The notes: generated from the letters alone by a model not told the origin. 64,000 bases of DNA from Stutzerimonas stutzeri (GCA_019056435.1 CP077641.1:3348001-3412000); one strand, 5' to 3'. Numbered from the stretch's first letter, positions 38,201 through 47,862 are shown. Numbers and translations are program-made.

Positions 38201-41200
38201 ATGTCTTCGTCGATGCGCAGCCTATGCGCAGCCTTGTTGATGTTGCTGGCGCAGCCAGCGTTCGCGAACCAGATCAACGCCATCATTTCGCAGTACAGCG
38301 CCGCTGAATTCGCATCGGCGGTGGTGCGCTTCAAGCAGCGCCATCCGGGAATAACGGTAGCTGCGCGCACGCCCGAGCAGCTGTCGGAAATGAACGATGT
38401 CGAGGCTGCCGAGTGGCTTGCCAGCGGCGACGTCTTGCTGGTGGTAGGCGTATTTGGCGCAGAGGTAGATCGCTTGCACCGATTGCTCCAGCGCCCTGTA
38501 CCGGCTGATCGGGTCATCATGCACAGCGACCAGTCATTGGTTGCCATGAGCCGTATCGATGGCCAACCAGTGTTTAGCGATGCCGAGCACGCTACCCGGC
38601 TAGGTGCCGAAAAGCCGGGGGAGGACCTGGTCAGCTGGGCCCGTCAGTTGGGCGACGCCAACCCCGGGCAGGCCAGTTGGATCGAGGCGCGCAGCTATTG
38701 GCTCGGAGGCGGCAGCGAGAATATCGCGCGGCTGCTGGGTTGGCTTTCGGACCGAGGCGGAGCGACCGAGGTCCTGCCCCCGAGCCTCGTCCTGCGTTGC
38801 GTTTCTACCAGGATGGCCGCATCACCGATCCCGCCAGGCTGGCCTGGCGGGGCGAGACGCTGGTTGCCGTGGTCGACCATGGGCGAGCAGACCGCCGAGG
38901 CGATGCCGATCTCAACGATGCACTGTGCCAGACGCTGCAGCAGCGCGACATCGCCTGCGTCAGCCTCTTCGCCGCCTGGGGCGAAGGTACGTTACAGGCG
39001 CTGCGCTGGCTCGAGGGTGCCGAACACCCACCGCTGGCCGCCGTCATCGTGCTGCAGGACTTCGTGCTTGGCGGCGGTGAAGGCCGCGAGCAGGCGACCG
39101 ATCTGCTGAAGAAGCTCGACGTGCCAGTGCTCAAGGGGTTGCGCCTGGATGACCGTGACGGCGAAGTCTGGCAGCTTTCGAGCGATGGCCTCGGGCGCGA
39201 CAAGGTGCATTACCAGCTAGCCATGCCGGAACTGCAGGGTAGCAGCCAACCGATGGTGCTTGCGGCCTGGGCGTCGGCACAGATCGACCCGAATTCCGGC
39301 ATCCGGTTCGGTTTCAGCCAACCGCTGCCTTCGCGGGTCGAGGCGATCGCGGCGCGCGTGCACCGCTGGCAGCGGCTGCAGCGCAAAGCCAACGAAGACA
39401 AGCGCGTCGCCATCATCTACTACAACCACCCACCGGGCCGGCACAATATCGGCGCCGACAACCTCGACGTGCCGCAGTCACTATTCGCCATTCTGAATCG
39501 CCTCAAGGCCGAGGGCTACCAGACGGGCGAGTTGCCAGACTCGCCCCAGGCGTTGCTCGCCATGCTGCAGGCGCGCGGCGTGAACCTGCCAGAACAGGGC
39601 GACGCCCTCGCGGAGATGGCTGGCAAGGTGGAGGGCCTGGAACGTGACGCCTACCTGCGCTGGTTCCGAGGCCTGCCGGCGGCGCTCCAGGCGGAAATGG
39701 TGCAAGGACCGCTGGGTTACTGGAACGCGCAGATGCGGCGCGCACTACAGGCTTCGCAGTTGGATATCGCCAGTCAGACGCTGCGCAGCGGGTCGAGCGA
39801 GCTGCACCATGTGCTCGACGGTATCGATCATCCCAACCGGGCGCGCGCACTGGACCTCTTGTCGCAGCTTGAAGGGTTTTACGAGCGCGCCATGGCTCAA
39901 CCCGGGCTAGCCAATTGGACCGAGGCCGAGGAGCTGATCGAGGCCTTGGCGGCGACTGGTATCGAAGGGCTGCGCGGATGGGGCGACGCGCCGGGCCAGG
40001 TCATGGTGCAGGGCGACCGGATGATTTTCCCCGGCTTGCGTCTGGGCAACATCTTCATCGGTCCGCAGCCGCCGAGAGGATGGGAGGTCGACGAAGAGTT
40101 GCTGCACGCCAATCTGGTCTTTCCTCCGCCTCATCAATACCTGGGCTTCTACCACTGGCTACGCGACGAGTTTCGTGCCGACGCGCTGGTGCATCTGGGC
40201 CGGCACTCGACCTACGAGTTCCTGCCGCGCCGCCGGGCGGGACTGAGCGCGGAGGATTATCCGATGCAGATCGTCGGTGACCTGCCGAGTATTTACCCCT
40301 ACATCGTCGATGGCGTGGGCGAGGGGATCCAGGCCAAGCGCCGGGGGTTGGCGGTGATGGTCGACCATCTGACGCCGCCGCTGGTCGCGACGCCGCTGTA
40401 TGACGACCTGCTCAAGCTGCGCCAGCTCATCGAGTTTCGAGGCCGGCACCGGCAGCAGCGAGGGCCGGCCCGGCGCGCGACCATTGCCGAGATCAAGGCG
40501 TTGGTGAGCCGATCGGGCCTGGAGCCTGAGCTGCGTGAGTCGATGGCCGATCCGCTGGCGGCGCGCGGTATAGATTTCGAACAGGTCGACGACGAGTTGC
40601 TGGTCCATGAGGTTGGCCATTACCTGACGAACATCCAGGAGCGCTTCATGCCGCTCGGGCTGCATGTGTTTGGCAAACCTTGGTCCGAGGAAGCGGTGGA
40701 TACCCTGATGGCGTCGATGGGCACCGGCAACGCACATCACCGCCAAGCGCTGATCGATTCGCCTGCGGCCGAAATGCAGGCACTGGTGCAGGCGCTCGAA
40801 GGGGCTTCGTCGCGCCGGGCAAGGGCAACGATCCCATTCGCACGCCCGAGGCGCTGCCGACGGGGCGCAACTTCCATGCGCTGGACAGCAGCCTGCTGCC
40901 GAGCCGAATCGGCTGGGGCATCGGTCGGGAAATGGCCGATCAGGCCCGTGAGCGGCCGATGCCGGAGGGTGGCCGCGAAGCCGTCATCCTATGGGCGTCT
41001 GACACGGTGCGGGACGAGGGGCGATGGTCGCCTTTGGCCTTTCGCTGCTGGGTGTCGAGCCGGTCTGGAACAGCCGCGGCATCGTCGAGGGAATCCAGCG
41101 AGTGCCGCTGGCAGCGCATGCGCAGCGGCGCGACCTGATGTTCACCACGTCAGGATTGTTTCGCGATCTGTACGCCGATCAACTCGCATTGCTGGAGCAG

Positions 41201-42466
41201 GGCGTGCTCCTCGCGCTCGATGGTGCCAGCGAGACCATTCGCAAGGATTACCCGGCGTTACGCACGGCGCTCGACGCTGCGCTGCAGCCGCTTGGTGAGC
41301 GTGCCAACGGCGGAGACGAGCCGCTCGAGCGAAACCTGGTTGCCGCGCACTGGGTCGTCGATGCGGCGCGGCGGCTCGACGCCGGCGCCGATGCGACAGA
41401 GGCGGGGCGGAATTCGGCCCTGCGCCTTTTCGGTGTGGCGCCCGGCACCTATGGCGCGGGCGTCAATACCCTGGTCGAACGCTCCGGCAGCTGGGAGGCG
41501 CGTAGCGAACTGGTGCAGAGCTATGTGAGCCGCATGGGCCATGCTTACGGTATGCAGTATGCCGGCGAGCCCGTGCAGGACGTGTTCGCGGACAGCCTCA
41601 AGCAGGTCACCCGAACCTACCTCGGGCGCTCGAGCAACCTCTACGGACTCATGGACAACAACGACGCCTTCGACTATCTGGGCGGGCTGAGCATGGCCGT
41701 GGAGCAGCTGGCCGGCAAAGCGCCGGAGAACATCGTCAGCTGGCACAACGACCCGACCAGGGTTCGGCTCGAGCCCTTGCAGCAGGCACTGCTGGCCGAG
41801 CTGCGGGGTCGCTTCCTCAATCCGGCCTGGATCAAGGCCCTGATGCAGCACGACTATGCCGGTGCGCGCACCATGGGCAGCGAGTTTCTCGAGTACCTGT
41901 GGGGCTGGCAGGTGACCAATCCCGAGATCATCCAGGACAGTGCCTGGGAAGAGGTCAAGGCCGTATACCTCGACGACCACCATGGCCTCGGTCTCGACAC
42001 CTTTCTCGAAGAAGGCGCCAATGTACACGTGAAAACCAACATGCTGGCGATCATGCTGGTGGCGATCCACAAGGGGTTCTGGGAGGCTGACGAGCCGACG
42101 CGCCGGGCACTGGGCGACGCGTTCGCCAGACTGGTCGGCGAGCACGGGTTACCCGGCAGTGGCCACACCCGTCCCGATCACCCGATGCTCGACTGGCTGT
42201 TGCCGCAGCTTGACCCGGCGCTGCGTGAGCCCTTGCTGGTGCGTCTGGAGGCGGCTCGACGGCAACAGGAAACGAGCGCGGCACCGCGCAGCATCGCCGA
42301 GATCCAGCCCGAGTCCAGCGAGCGACCTTCGGAGGCTGAACAGGCGGCGGAGGGGGGCGACAGCAGTGCCAGCCAGTACTTATGGGCCGTCGCGGCGATC
42401 TTCCTGTCCCTGCTGGCCACGGGCGTATGGCGTGGTCGCGGAGCCTCGCTGCGGAGGAACGCCTGA
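38201..42466 (+). CDS. CobN-like chelatase protein, secreted and membrane-anchored (three frameshifts)
   Basis: This is a CobN/HmuS/magnesium-chelatase-H family protein, corrected to 1422 residues. Unlike cytoplasmic CobN it has a signal peptide (MSSSMRSLCAALLMLLAQPAFA, cleavage near 22) and a C-terminal membrane helix (YLWAVAAIFLSLLATGVW) with a basic tail, so the bulk should face the periplasm. CobN-family motifs include AIIYYNHPPGRHNIGADNLD, HLGRHSTYEFLP (about 663-675; cytosolic CobN has GTHGTLEF there), SWHNDPTRV and FLNPAWIKALMQHDYAGARTM. Missing bases: 38777-38781 (5 C, needs 6), 40801-40804 and 41018-41021 (4 G, need 5). Start ATG 38201 follows GGAG. The stop overlaps the next start. 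A role in corrin/porphyrin metal insertion or removal is inferred. Confidence 0.85.
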
Positions 42467-42921
42467 TGCTCGATCATCACCTGTTCAGCTGGCTGCATCT
42501 GCTGGTCGGCTGGCTGTTGCAGCCGGTGACCTGGGCGCTGTTCGGTCTGTTGGCACTGGCCATTTGCGACGCCGGTGTGGCTGGCGGCGAGCGGCTGGGC
42601 GGGCTGCGTCGCTGGCGGCGGTTGGCCTCCGCCGAGATAGTCCGTCGCGCCCGTCGTCGCCTCGATCGTGCGGACCTGATCGCCCGCGTCGGTCCCATGC
42701 TCGGCCTCATGGGCACGCTCATACCGCTGGGCCCGGGCCTTGCCGCGCTGGGCGATGGCAATGTACAGATTCTCAGCGTGGCGATGCGCGTCGCGTTCGA
42801 CACAACAGTGCTGGGCTTGTTGATCGGCATGTTCGGGTTCGCGCTGGGCCGTTTGCGCCGGCGCTGGTACGACGAACTGCTCGATGAGGTCGAAGCGGCC
42901 GAGGTCCGTGCGGATGAGTAG
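42466..42921 (+). CDS. MotA/TolQ/ExbB-like proton channel subunit
   Basis: This is a 151-residue inner-membrane protein with three hydrophobic segments (about 8-33, 76-96, 105-128). The last two match the ExbB/TolQ core: VGPMLGLMGTLIPLGPGLAAL and AMRVAFDTTVLGLLIGMFGFALG, with T84 and T113/T114 in the positions of the channel threonines. A basic cytoplasmic loop (RRWRRLASAEIVRRARRRLDR) separates helix 1 from helix 2. It starts on the last base of the CobN-like stop (TGATG) and overlaps the DUF2149 gene, showing tight coupling. It is inferred to harvest the proton gradient for the periplasmic partner. Confidence 0.87.
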   Translation: MLDHHLFSWLHLLVGWLLQPVTWALFGLLALAICDAGVAGGERLGGLRRWRRLASAEIVRRARRRLDRADLIARVGPMLGLMGTLIPLGPGLAALGDGNVQILSVAMRVAFDTTVLGLLIGMFGFALGRLRRRWYDELLDEVEAAEVRADE

Positions 42922-43213
42922 ACGTTGGCGCTCCAGCCGGTTCGCAGCCGGTGATGACGACCCTCTCGGCCCATTGGCCAACATGGTCGACGTGGTGCTG
43001 GTCTTCGCCTGTGGCTTGATCGCAGCGCTGGTCGCGCAGACCGATCTGCTCGAACAGCTTCGCGCCGCTCGGCAGCCTGTGGCAGTCGAGCGGGGCCGCG
43101 AATTGCCTCGGCTGCCGGACAGCCTGGACGGCGAGGCCGGGCAGGGACTGGAGAGCGTCGGGCAGGTCTATCGCGACCCGGCGACCGGCAAACTGATCCT
43201 GATCGGAGAATGA
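42914..43213 (+). CDS. DUF2149 protein, ExbD-like motor partner
   Basis: This is a 99-residue protein. After a short basic/acidic cytoplasmic N-terminus (MSRRWRSSRFAAGDDDPLG) comes one membrane helix, NMVDVVLVFACGLIAALVA. D26 lies at the start of the helix exactly where ExbD and TolR keep the proton-carrying aspartate (FIDVMLVLL). The rest is a small periplasmic domain ending DPATGKLILIGE. It starts inside the end of the ExbB-like gene (ATGAGTAG). DUF2149 genes usually accompany CobN-like and ExbB-like genes. The mechanistic role is inferred. Confidence 0.85.
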   Translation: MSRRWRSSRFAAGDDDPLGPLANMVDVVLVFACGLIAALVAQTDLLEQLRAARQPVAVERGRELPRLPDSLDGEAGQGLESVGQVYRDPATGKLILIGE

Positions 43214-43222
43214 CGCGCCGTA

Positions 43223-43666
43223 CTAGCGTCCGCCCTTGAACCAGTCCCACAGCCCCAGCGAGTAGTTCGGCAGCAGATTGATGCCGAGTGCAGACTTGAT
43301 CAGATAAAGCGCCACCAGCCCCACCAGCATCGAAAAGAACAGGAACAGCGTGATCATTCCCGCCTTGGCGGCGAGTGAAAGATTGCGTTGTGCCCGGGAC
43401 AGGTTGCGTTTGTTGCGACCGCCGACCAGTACGAAGTAGTACTGGTTACTCCAGAGGCTGAACGTGCCGCGCAGGTCAATCTTGTGGCGGCCCCATGAGC
43501 GCGTCGCAAAGGCACTGCGCAGCCCTTCGAGCTGGTCATCGGAGAAGCTTTCCCGCAGATGTTCGGGCAGTCGCTGCTTGAGGCCCATGATGAACGGGTC
43601 TCGCGTCAGCGCGCCGTCGTCCGGTGCGGTGTAGGGTGTGCTCGGAGGGGTGTCGGATTGGGACAT
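43223..43666 (-). CDS. Hypothetical membrane protein, 147 residues
   Basis: The acidic, proline-rich N-terminus (MSQSDTPPSTPYTAPDDGAL) precedes a soluble segment (LPEHLRESFSDDQLEGLRSAFATRSWGRHKIDLRGTF...) and two hydrophobic stretches, a weak one near FSLWSNQYYFVLVGG and a strong helix AGMITLFLFFSMLVGLVALYLI. I do not recognise a functional family. Homologues in pseudomonads have been misnamed as aroA-like. It converges with the DUF2149 gene, nine bases apart. Confidence 0.75.
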   Translation of the reverse strand: MSQSDTPPSTPYTAPDDGALTRDPFIMGLKQRLPEHLRESFSDDQLEGLRSAFATRSWGRHKIDLRGTFSLWSNQYYFVLVGGRNKRNLSRAQRNLSLAAKAGMITLFLFFSMLVGLVALYLIKSALGINLLPNYSLGLWDWFKGGR

Positions 43667-43738
43667 GGTGTCAGTAAGCCGTCGGAACCGTGGAAGTCGG
43701 TCCCTGCATGCAACTACCTGGCCGCTTTGCTGTTAGGG

Positions 43739-45055
43739 TCATGCAATTGCCTCGATTGCCCGGTGCAGCTCGGCGAAATCAGGTCGATCGGCGGGGCGCG
43801 CGAGCAGGCATCGGGCCTTCAGTTCGGCCAGGCAGCGCAGGCGTGGGTCCTGGTCGGCCGCGTCGCAGCGTTCGAGCAGCTCCTCCAGCAGACAGCCGAA
43901 GGCTCGCGCCTCGATCCTCTGCAAGGCTGAGCCTTGTCGACTGTGGGGGGCCTGGAAGGACGCCGCGCCAAAATCGCTGAGAAGGGTCTGCCCGCCCGGG
44001 GCGACCAGCAGGTTATGCGCATAGAGATCGCCGTGCAGGATGCCGAGGCTGTGCAGATGGCGCACCACATCAGCCACGCTGGTGGCGATGCGCAGGACCT
44101 CGTCGAGGCTGAAACGACGCTCAGGCGCATAGCAATCGCGCGTGCAGCTGGCCAGCGAAGGCGGTCCGGCGAGCACGGCGAAGGCGGGGTCGATGAGCGC
44201 CATCAGCAACCCGGGCCTTTCATCGGCGCTCACGGCCAGCGGACCGGCGATCGGGATCAGGTTCGGATGCGCGCCGGCTGCGATGCTGGCCGCCATCTCG
44301 CTGTGCGGCAGGCCGTCGCTTGTCACGCTGCCCTTGAACAGCTTGACTGCCATCGCGCGCGGCCCGGCGGATTGCACCCAGCGGGCGCGATGCACCACGC
44401 CCGAAGCGCCCTGGCCGAGCACCTCGCCCAGCTCGACTTGGCTTCGGTCGATCGGCGGCAGGGGATGCTGCGCCAGGATAGCGTCTTCCATCGCGTCGCT
44501 GAAGGCGTTGCCGGCAAACGCCAGCCAGGCCAGCCTCGGCATCGCGAGCAGCCAGTCCGGCAATCCGTTGAGGCGGTTCGCCGCGATCCGCAGCAGTTCC
44601 AGGTGTTCGCACCGGGAGAGCGTCTCGGGTAGCGCACTCAGGCGGTTGCCGGCCAGCATCAGTTTCTGCAGGCGGCTGCATTGGCCAATCTCGGCTGGCA
44701 GGGCTTCGAGCTCGTTGTCGGTAAGGATCAACCAGCGCAGCGACAGCGGCAGCGCTTCGGCCGGCAGGACGCGAATCCGGTTGGCCTTGAACCCGATCAT
44801 TTCCAGCCGGGGGCACTGGCCAAGCACCGACGGCACTTCGGTAAAGGCATTGTTCGAGCAGAACAGGATGCGCAACCGGTGCAGGCGAGGCAGGTCGTCG
44901 GGCAGGCGGCTGAGGCGGTTGCCGGACAGGTTGAGCACCTCCAGCGTGTCGGCGAGGTCGAACACTTCCCGCGGCAGGCTTTCCAGATTTTCGGACAGGT
45001 CCAGGCGGGTGATGCCGGCCAGTTCGCCGCGCTTGAGTTGGGCCAAGGTATGCAT
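43739..45055 (-). CDS. Leucine-rich-repeat protein kinase
   Basis: This is a 438-residue cytoplasmic protein. Residues about 15-185 hold about seven LRRs (for example LEVLNLSGNRLSRLP, LQKLMLAGNRLSALP). Residues about 205-438 form a eukaryote-like kinase: glycine loop GQGASGVV 214-221, K238 (AVKLF), catalytic loop H341-G-D343 ... N348 (HGDLYAHNLL), and DFG 361-363. HGD replaces HRD, as in so-called non-RD kinases, but Lys, Asp, Asn and DFG are kept, so activity is plausible. No membrane segment. Start ATG 45055 (MHTLAQLKRGEL) has a weak ribosome site; an upstream frame is open but unlike a protein. Target unknown. Confidence 0.88.
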   Translation of the reverse strand: MHTLAQLKRGELAGITRLDLSENLESLPREVFDLADTLEVLNLSGNRLSRLPDDLPRLHRLRILFCSNNAFTEVPSVLGQCPRLEMIGFKANRIRVLPAEALPLSLRWLILTDNELEALPAEIGQCSRLQKLMLAGNRLSALPETLSRCEHLELLRIAANRLNGLPDWLLAMPRLAWLAFAGNAFSDAMEDAILAQHPLPPIDRSQVELGEVLGQGASGVVHRARWVQSAGPRAMAVKLFKGSVTSDGLPHSEMAASIAAGAHPNLIPIAGPLAVSADERPGLLMALIDPAFAVLAGPPSLASCTRDCYAPERRFSLDEVLRIATSVADVVRHLHSLGILHGDLYAHNLLVAPGGQTLLSDFGAASFQAPHSRQGSALQRIEARAFGCLLEELLERCDAADQDPRLRCLAELKARCLLARPADRPDFAELHRAIEAIA

Positions 45056-45152
45056 GCTGTTCTCACGCCCGAAACGGGCAAGGGGCGGACACCGGGAGCG
45101 GCGCCGTGCGATGAAAGACCGATGCGCTAGGACAGCGAAGAACGGCAGGTGT

Positions 45153-46210
45153 TCAGCGCAGCGGCTCTGGGTTGGGCGCTTGCATGCGCTGTCGACGTGC
45201 GTGAACGATGCCCTCGGCACGGGCGCGCAACTGGCCGCAGCCGCCGTCGATGTCCTGGCCGGCGGAGTTGCGCACCTTGGTCAGCACGCCGTTGGCATGC
45301 AGGTAGCGCATGATCTGGTGAATGCGCTCGGTGTCGGGACGCTGGTAATCGTCGTGTTCATGACTGTTGTAGGGGATCACATTCATGATCGCGAACTTGC
45401 CGCGTAGTAAACGAATGATGCCGTCCATTTCTTCGGGGCTGTCATTGATGCCTTTGAGCAGCGTCCACTGGTACTGGATCGGGTAGTCCACCTGGCGTGC
45501 ATAGCGCTCGCCCAGTTCGACGAGTTCGGAGGGCTCGAACACCGGTGCGCGGGGAGCAGGGCCTGGCGCACCCGGGTATCGGTGCTATGCAGCGACAGGG
45601 CCAGCGCCGGCTTGACGGCCTGCTGTGGCAAGCGCTCGAAGACACGCCGGTCGCCTACCGTCGAAAACACGAGGTTTTTGTGGCCTATGCCCCCATCGGT
45701 GCCCAGAACGTCTATCGCCTCGAGCACGTTGTCCAGGTTGTGCGCCGGCTCGCCCATCCCCATGAAAACCACTTTCTTCACTGTCCGGACGCGCCGCGCC
45801 AGCGCGACCTGGGCGACGATTTCCGCACTGCCGAGCTGGCGCAGCAGCCCGCTCTTGCCCGTCATGCAAAAGACACAGCCAACCGCACATCCGACCTGGC
45901 TCGAAATGCACAGTCCATCACGCGGCAGCAGGACGCTCTCCACCATCTGCCCATCGGCCAAGGTGACGAGCAGCCGCGCCGAGCCATCCGCAGCGGGGTG
46001 CTCCGAACTCACCCGCGCGAGGCGATCCAGCGCCTCCTTGACCCCTGGCAGGCCATTGCGGACCGACAGCGGGAGGAAATCTTCACTGCGTTGATGGCGT
46101 GTGCCGGCATCCAGCGCCTGCCCGTTGAGCCAGGCACGGGTCAACCGTCCGATATGGACAGGCTTGGCGCCGAGTTCGGCAAGTTGTTGGTGGATATCGT
46201 GGATGCGCAT
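45153..46210 (-). CDS. RlmN/Cfr-family radical SAM RNA methyltransferase paralogue (one-base frameshift)
   Basis: This is a radical SAM protein of the RlmN/Cfr family, corrected to 352 residues. Cluster cysteines are C108, C112 and C115 (CAVGCVFC). GMGEPAHNLDNVL and a C-terminal cysteine in DIDGGCGQL correspond to the SAM-binding and methyl-carrier elements of RlmN. RlmN proper has CALECSFC, so this is a divergent paralogue whose target (23S rRNA, tRNA or other) is not known. Bases 45551-45554 (plus strand) are four G where LLPRAPVFEPSELVELG needs five, splitting the gene at residue ~223. It is related to the gene beside cysI in P. aeruginosa. Confidence 0.83.
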
Positions 46211-46262
46211 AGGGCGCGCATTCTAGCCAAACGACCCGGCTGGGTCTGTAGCGTGCTGGCGG

Positions 46263-47408
46263 TTAATCGGTGAAACGGCGACAGCCCAGACACAGGCCGA
46301 GCAGCAAGGCGGCGAGCAGGGCGAAAGCGAGCGTCAGCGAGGCATGGTGCGCAATCACTCCAATGACCGCCGGACCGGCCAGGACACCGGCGAATCCGAT
46401 GGTGGTCGCCGCGGTGATCGCTTGATTGACCGGCATTGCCTGCTGGCGGCTGAGTGAAGAAATGAGCACCGGCGAAACGTTCGCGCATCCCAGGCCGCAG
46501 AGACCGTATCCGAGCAGCGCCAAGCCCCACTGATCGGTAACCAGCGTCAGGACGATACCGGCGGCGGCAAGCACGCCACCGAACCCGATCACACGCGCCG
46601 TGCCCAGGCTGCTGACGACCGGCGCACCGAGAAAGCGCCCAAGCGTGACCATCAGAGCGAAGCTGGCGTAGCCGAGCCCGCCTTTCGCCACCTCGAGTGC
46701 CTTGGTCTCGGTCAGGTACAGCGCGCTCCAGTCCAGTACCGCGCCTTCCGCCAGGTAGACGATGAAGCACAGGCTGCCCACCAGCAGCACCGGGCCAGAG
46801 GGGCGCCTGAAAGCCACGCCGCCGGCCGGGGCTCGTTCGCGCAGCAGGCCGGGGGATACGGCGAGGTTGGCCAGTACGATCAGGCCGATCATGAGCAGCG
46901 TCCCGGTAGCCGGGGCCAAGCCGAGTGTGAGGGCGCTGGTCAGGGACAGCGCGCCGCAGATCGAGCCGAGACTGAACATGCCGTGGAAATTGGACATGTA
47001 GCGCTTGCCCGTATCACGCTCGACCATCACGCCCTGGATGTTGAACGCTACGTCGATCACGCCAAGGCTGCCGCCAAAGCAGAACAGCGCCACGGCGAGA
47101 ATGGCAATCGAGTGAGTCAGTGCCATTGCAGCCAGTGCGAGCGCGAGCAGGGCGACGCTACCCAGAATCACCGGACGGATGCCCTGGCGGGCGACGAGCA
47201 TGCCGGAGAGTGGCATCCAGGTCAGCGATCCGATACCGACGCACAGGAGCAACATGCCAAACAGCGCATCGCTCATCTCGATGCGGGCGCGGACGAAGGG
47301 GACCAACGGCGCCCAGACGGAGAGTCCGAAGCCAGCCATGAAGAAGCCGACGCGGGTCGCGCGCCGGACCGATGGCGAGGCGGCGGGTGCCTGATTCGCC
47401 GGGACCAT
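46263..47408 (-). CDS. Major facilitator superfamily transporter (YbjJ-like)
   Basis: This is a 381-residue inner-membrane protein with about 12 hydrophobic helices. The N-terminal helix VGFFMAGFGLSVWAPLVPFVRARI and the loop GMLVARQGIRPVIL resemble YbjJ-type MFS proteins. Only the general family can be assigned; the substrate is unknown. It is 52 bases downstream of the DUF1883 promoter side, on the opposite strand to it, and the rlmN-like gene lies beyond its stop. Confidence 0.85.
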   Translation of the reverse strand: MVPANQAPAASPSVRRATRVGFFMAGFGLSVWAPLVPFVRARIEMSDALFGMLLLCVGIGSLTWMPLSGMLVARQGIRPVILGSVALLALALAAMALTHSIAILAVALFCFGGSLGVIDVAFNIQGVMVERDTGKRYMSNFHGMFSLGSICGALSLTSALTLGLAPATGTLLMIGLIVLANLAVSPGLLRERAPAGGVAFRRPSGPVLLVGSLCFIVYLAEGAVLDWSALYLTETKALEVAKGGLGYASFALMVTLGRFLGAPVVSSLGTARVIGFGGVLAAAGIVLTLVTDQWGLALLGYGLCGLGCANVSPVLISSLSRQQAMPVNQAITAATTIGFAGVLAGPAVIGVIAHHASLTLAFALLAALLLGLCLGCRRFTD

Positions 47409-47559
47409 AAGCCGTACTCTCCAGGAAAATAAAAATGCCGTCAGCGATCGTGGCGCGCGGCATTGTGTCAGAAGATCATCGACCCGCCGAGCCGTACCGG
47501 CCTGCCGGGGTGGCTATGTTAATCTGCGCGCTTTGCCAGATTGCGGCCCGGAGCGGTAC

Positions 47560-47862
47560 ATGAAGTTCATCCACCAGCGCGAACACCTCAACGAAGACGA
47601 TTTCGTGATCATCGAATGCTCGCAGCCTTGCAACATCCGCCTGATGAACGACAAGAACTTCCGAAGCTTCCGCAACGGCGGGCGCCACACCTATCACGGC
47701 GGCGCGTTCGACAAGTTTCCCGCACGCATCAAGGTGCCGAGCACCGGCTTCTGGAACATCACCCTCGACACCGTCTCGCGGCGTGCCATCAGCGTCACGC
47801 GCAAGCCGACGCTGACCCACAAGATCAGGATCGTGCGCAACTCGCCCTCCGAGCTCAGGTAG
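47560..47862 (+). CDS. DUF1883 domain protein
   Basis: This is a 100-residue protein beginning MKFIHQREHLNEDDFVIIECSQPCNIRLM, typical of DUF1883. The central GGRHTYHGGAFDKFPARIKVPSTGFWNITLD is the conserved core. The fold is predicted to be beta-rich. In some bacteria the domain is linked to TIR domains, but here it stands alone. ATG 47560 follows GGAGCGG. The biochemical function is not known. Confidence 0.88.
   Translation: MKFIHQREHLNEDDFVIIECSQPCNIRLMNDKNFRSFRNGGRHTYHGGAFDKFPARIKVPSTGFWNITLDTVSRRAISVTRKPTLTHKIRIVRNSPSELR

Noticed and set aside
38677..41298. A single 873-codon reading frame read literally as one protein
   Set aside because: Its first ~35 and last ~165 codons are out-of-frame translation of the CobN-like gene; only the middle is genuine, and three indels explain the breaks.
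38201..42466. Calling the CobN-like gene cobN, the cobaltochelatase of B12 synthesis
   Set aside because: Signal peptide, C-terminal anchor, absence of cobS/cobT and presence of ExbB-like/DUF2149 partners argue for the HmuS-type branch, so no gene symbol was given.
43559..45407. Plus-strand ORFs of 120-420 codons opposite the LRR kinase gene
   Set aside because: They are antisense shadows of leucine-rich codons; the minus strand carries clear LRR and kinase motifs.
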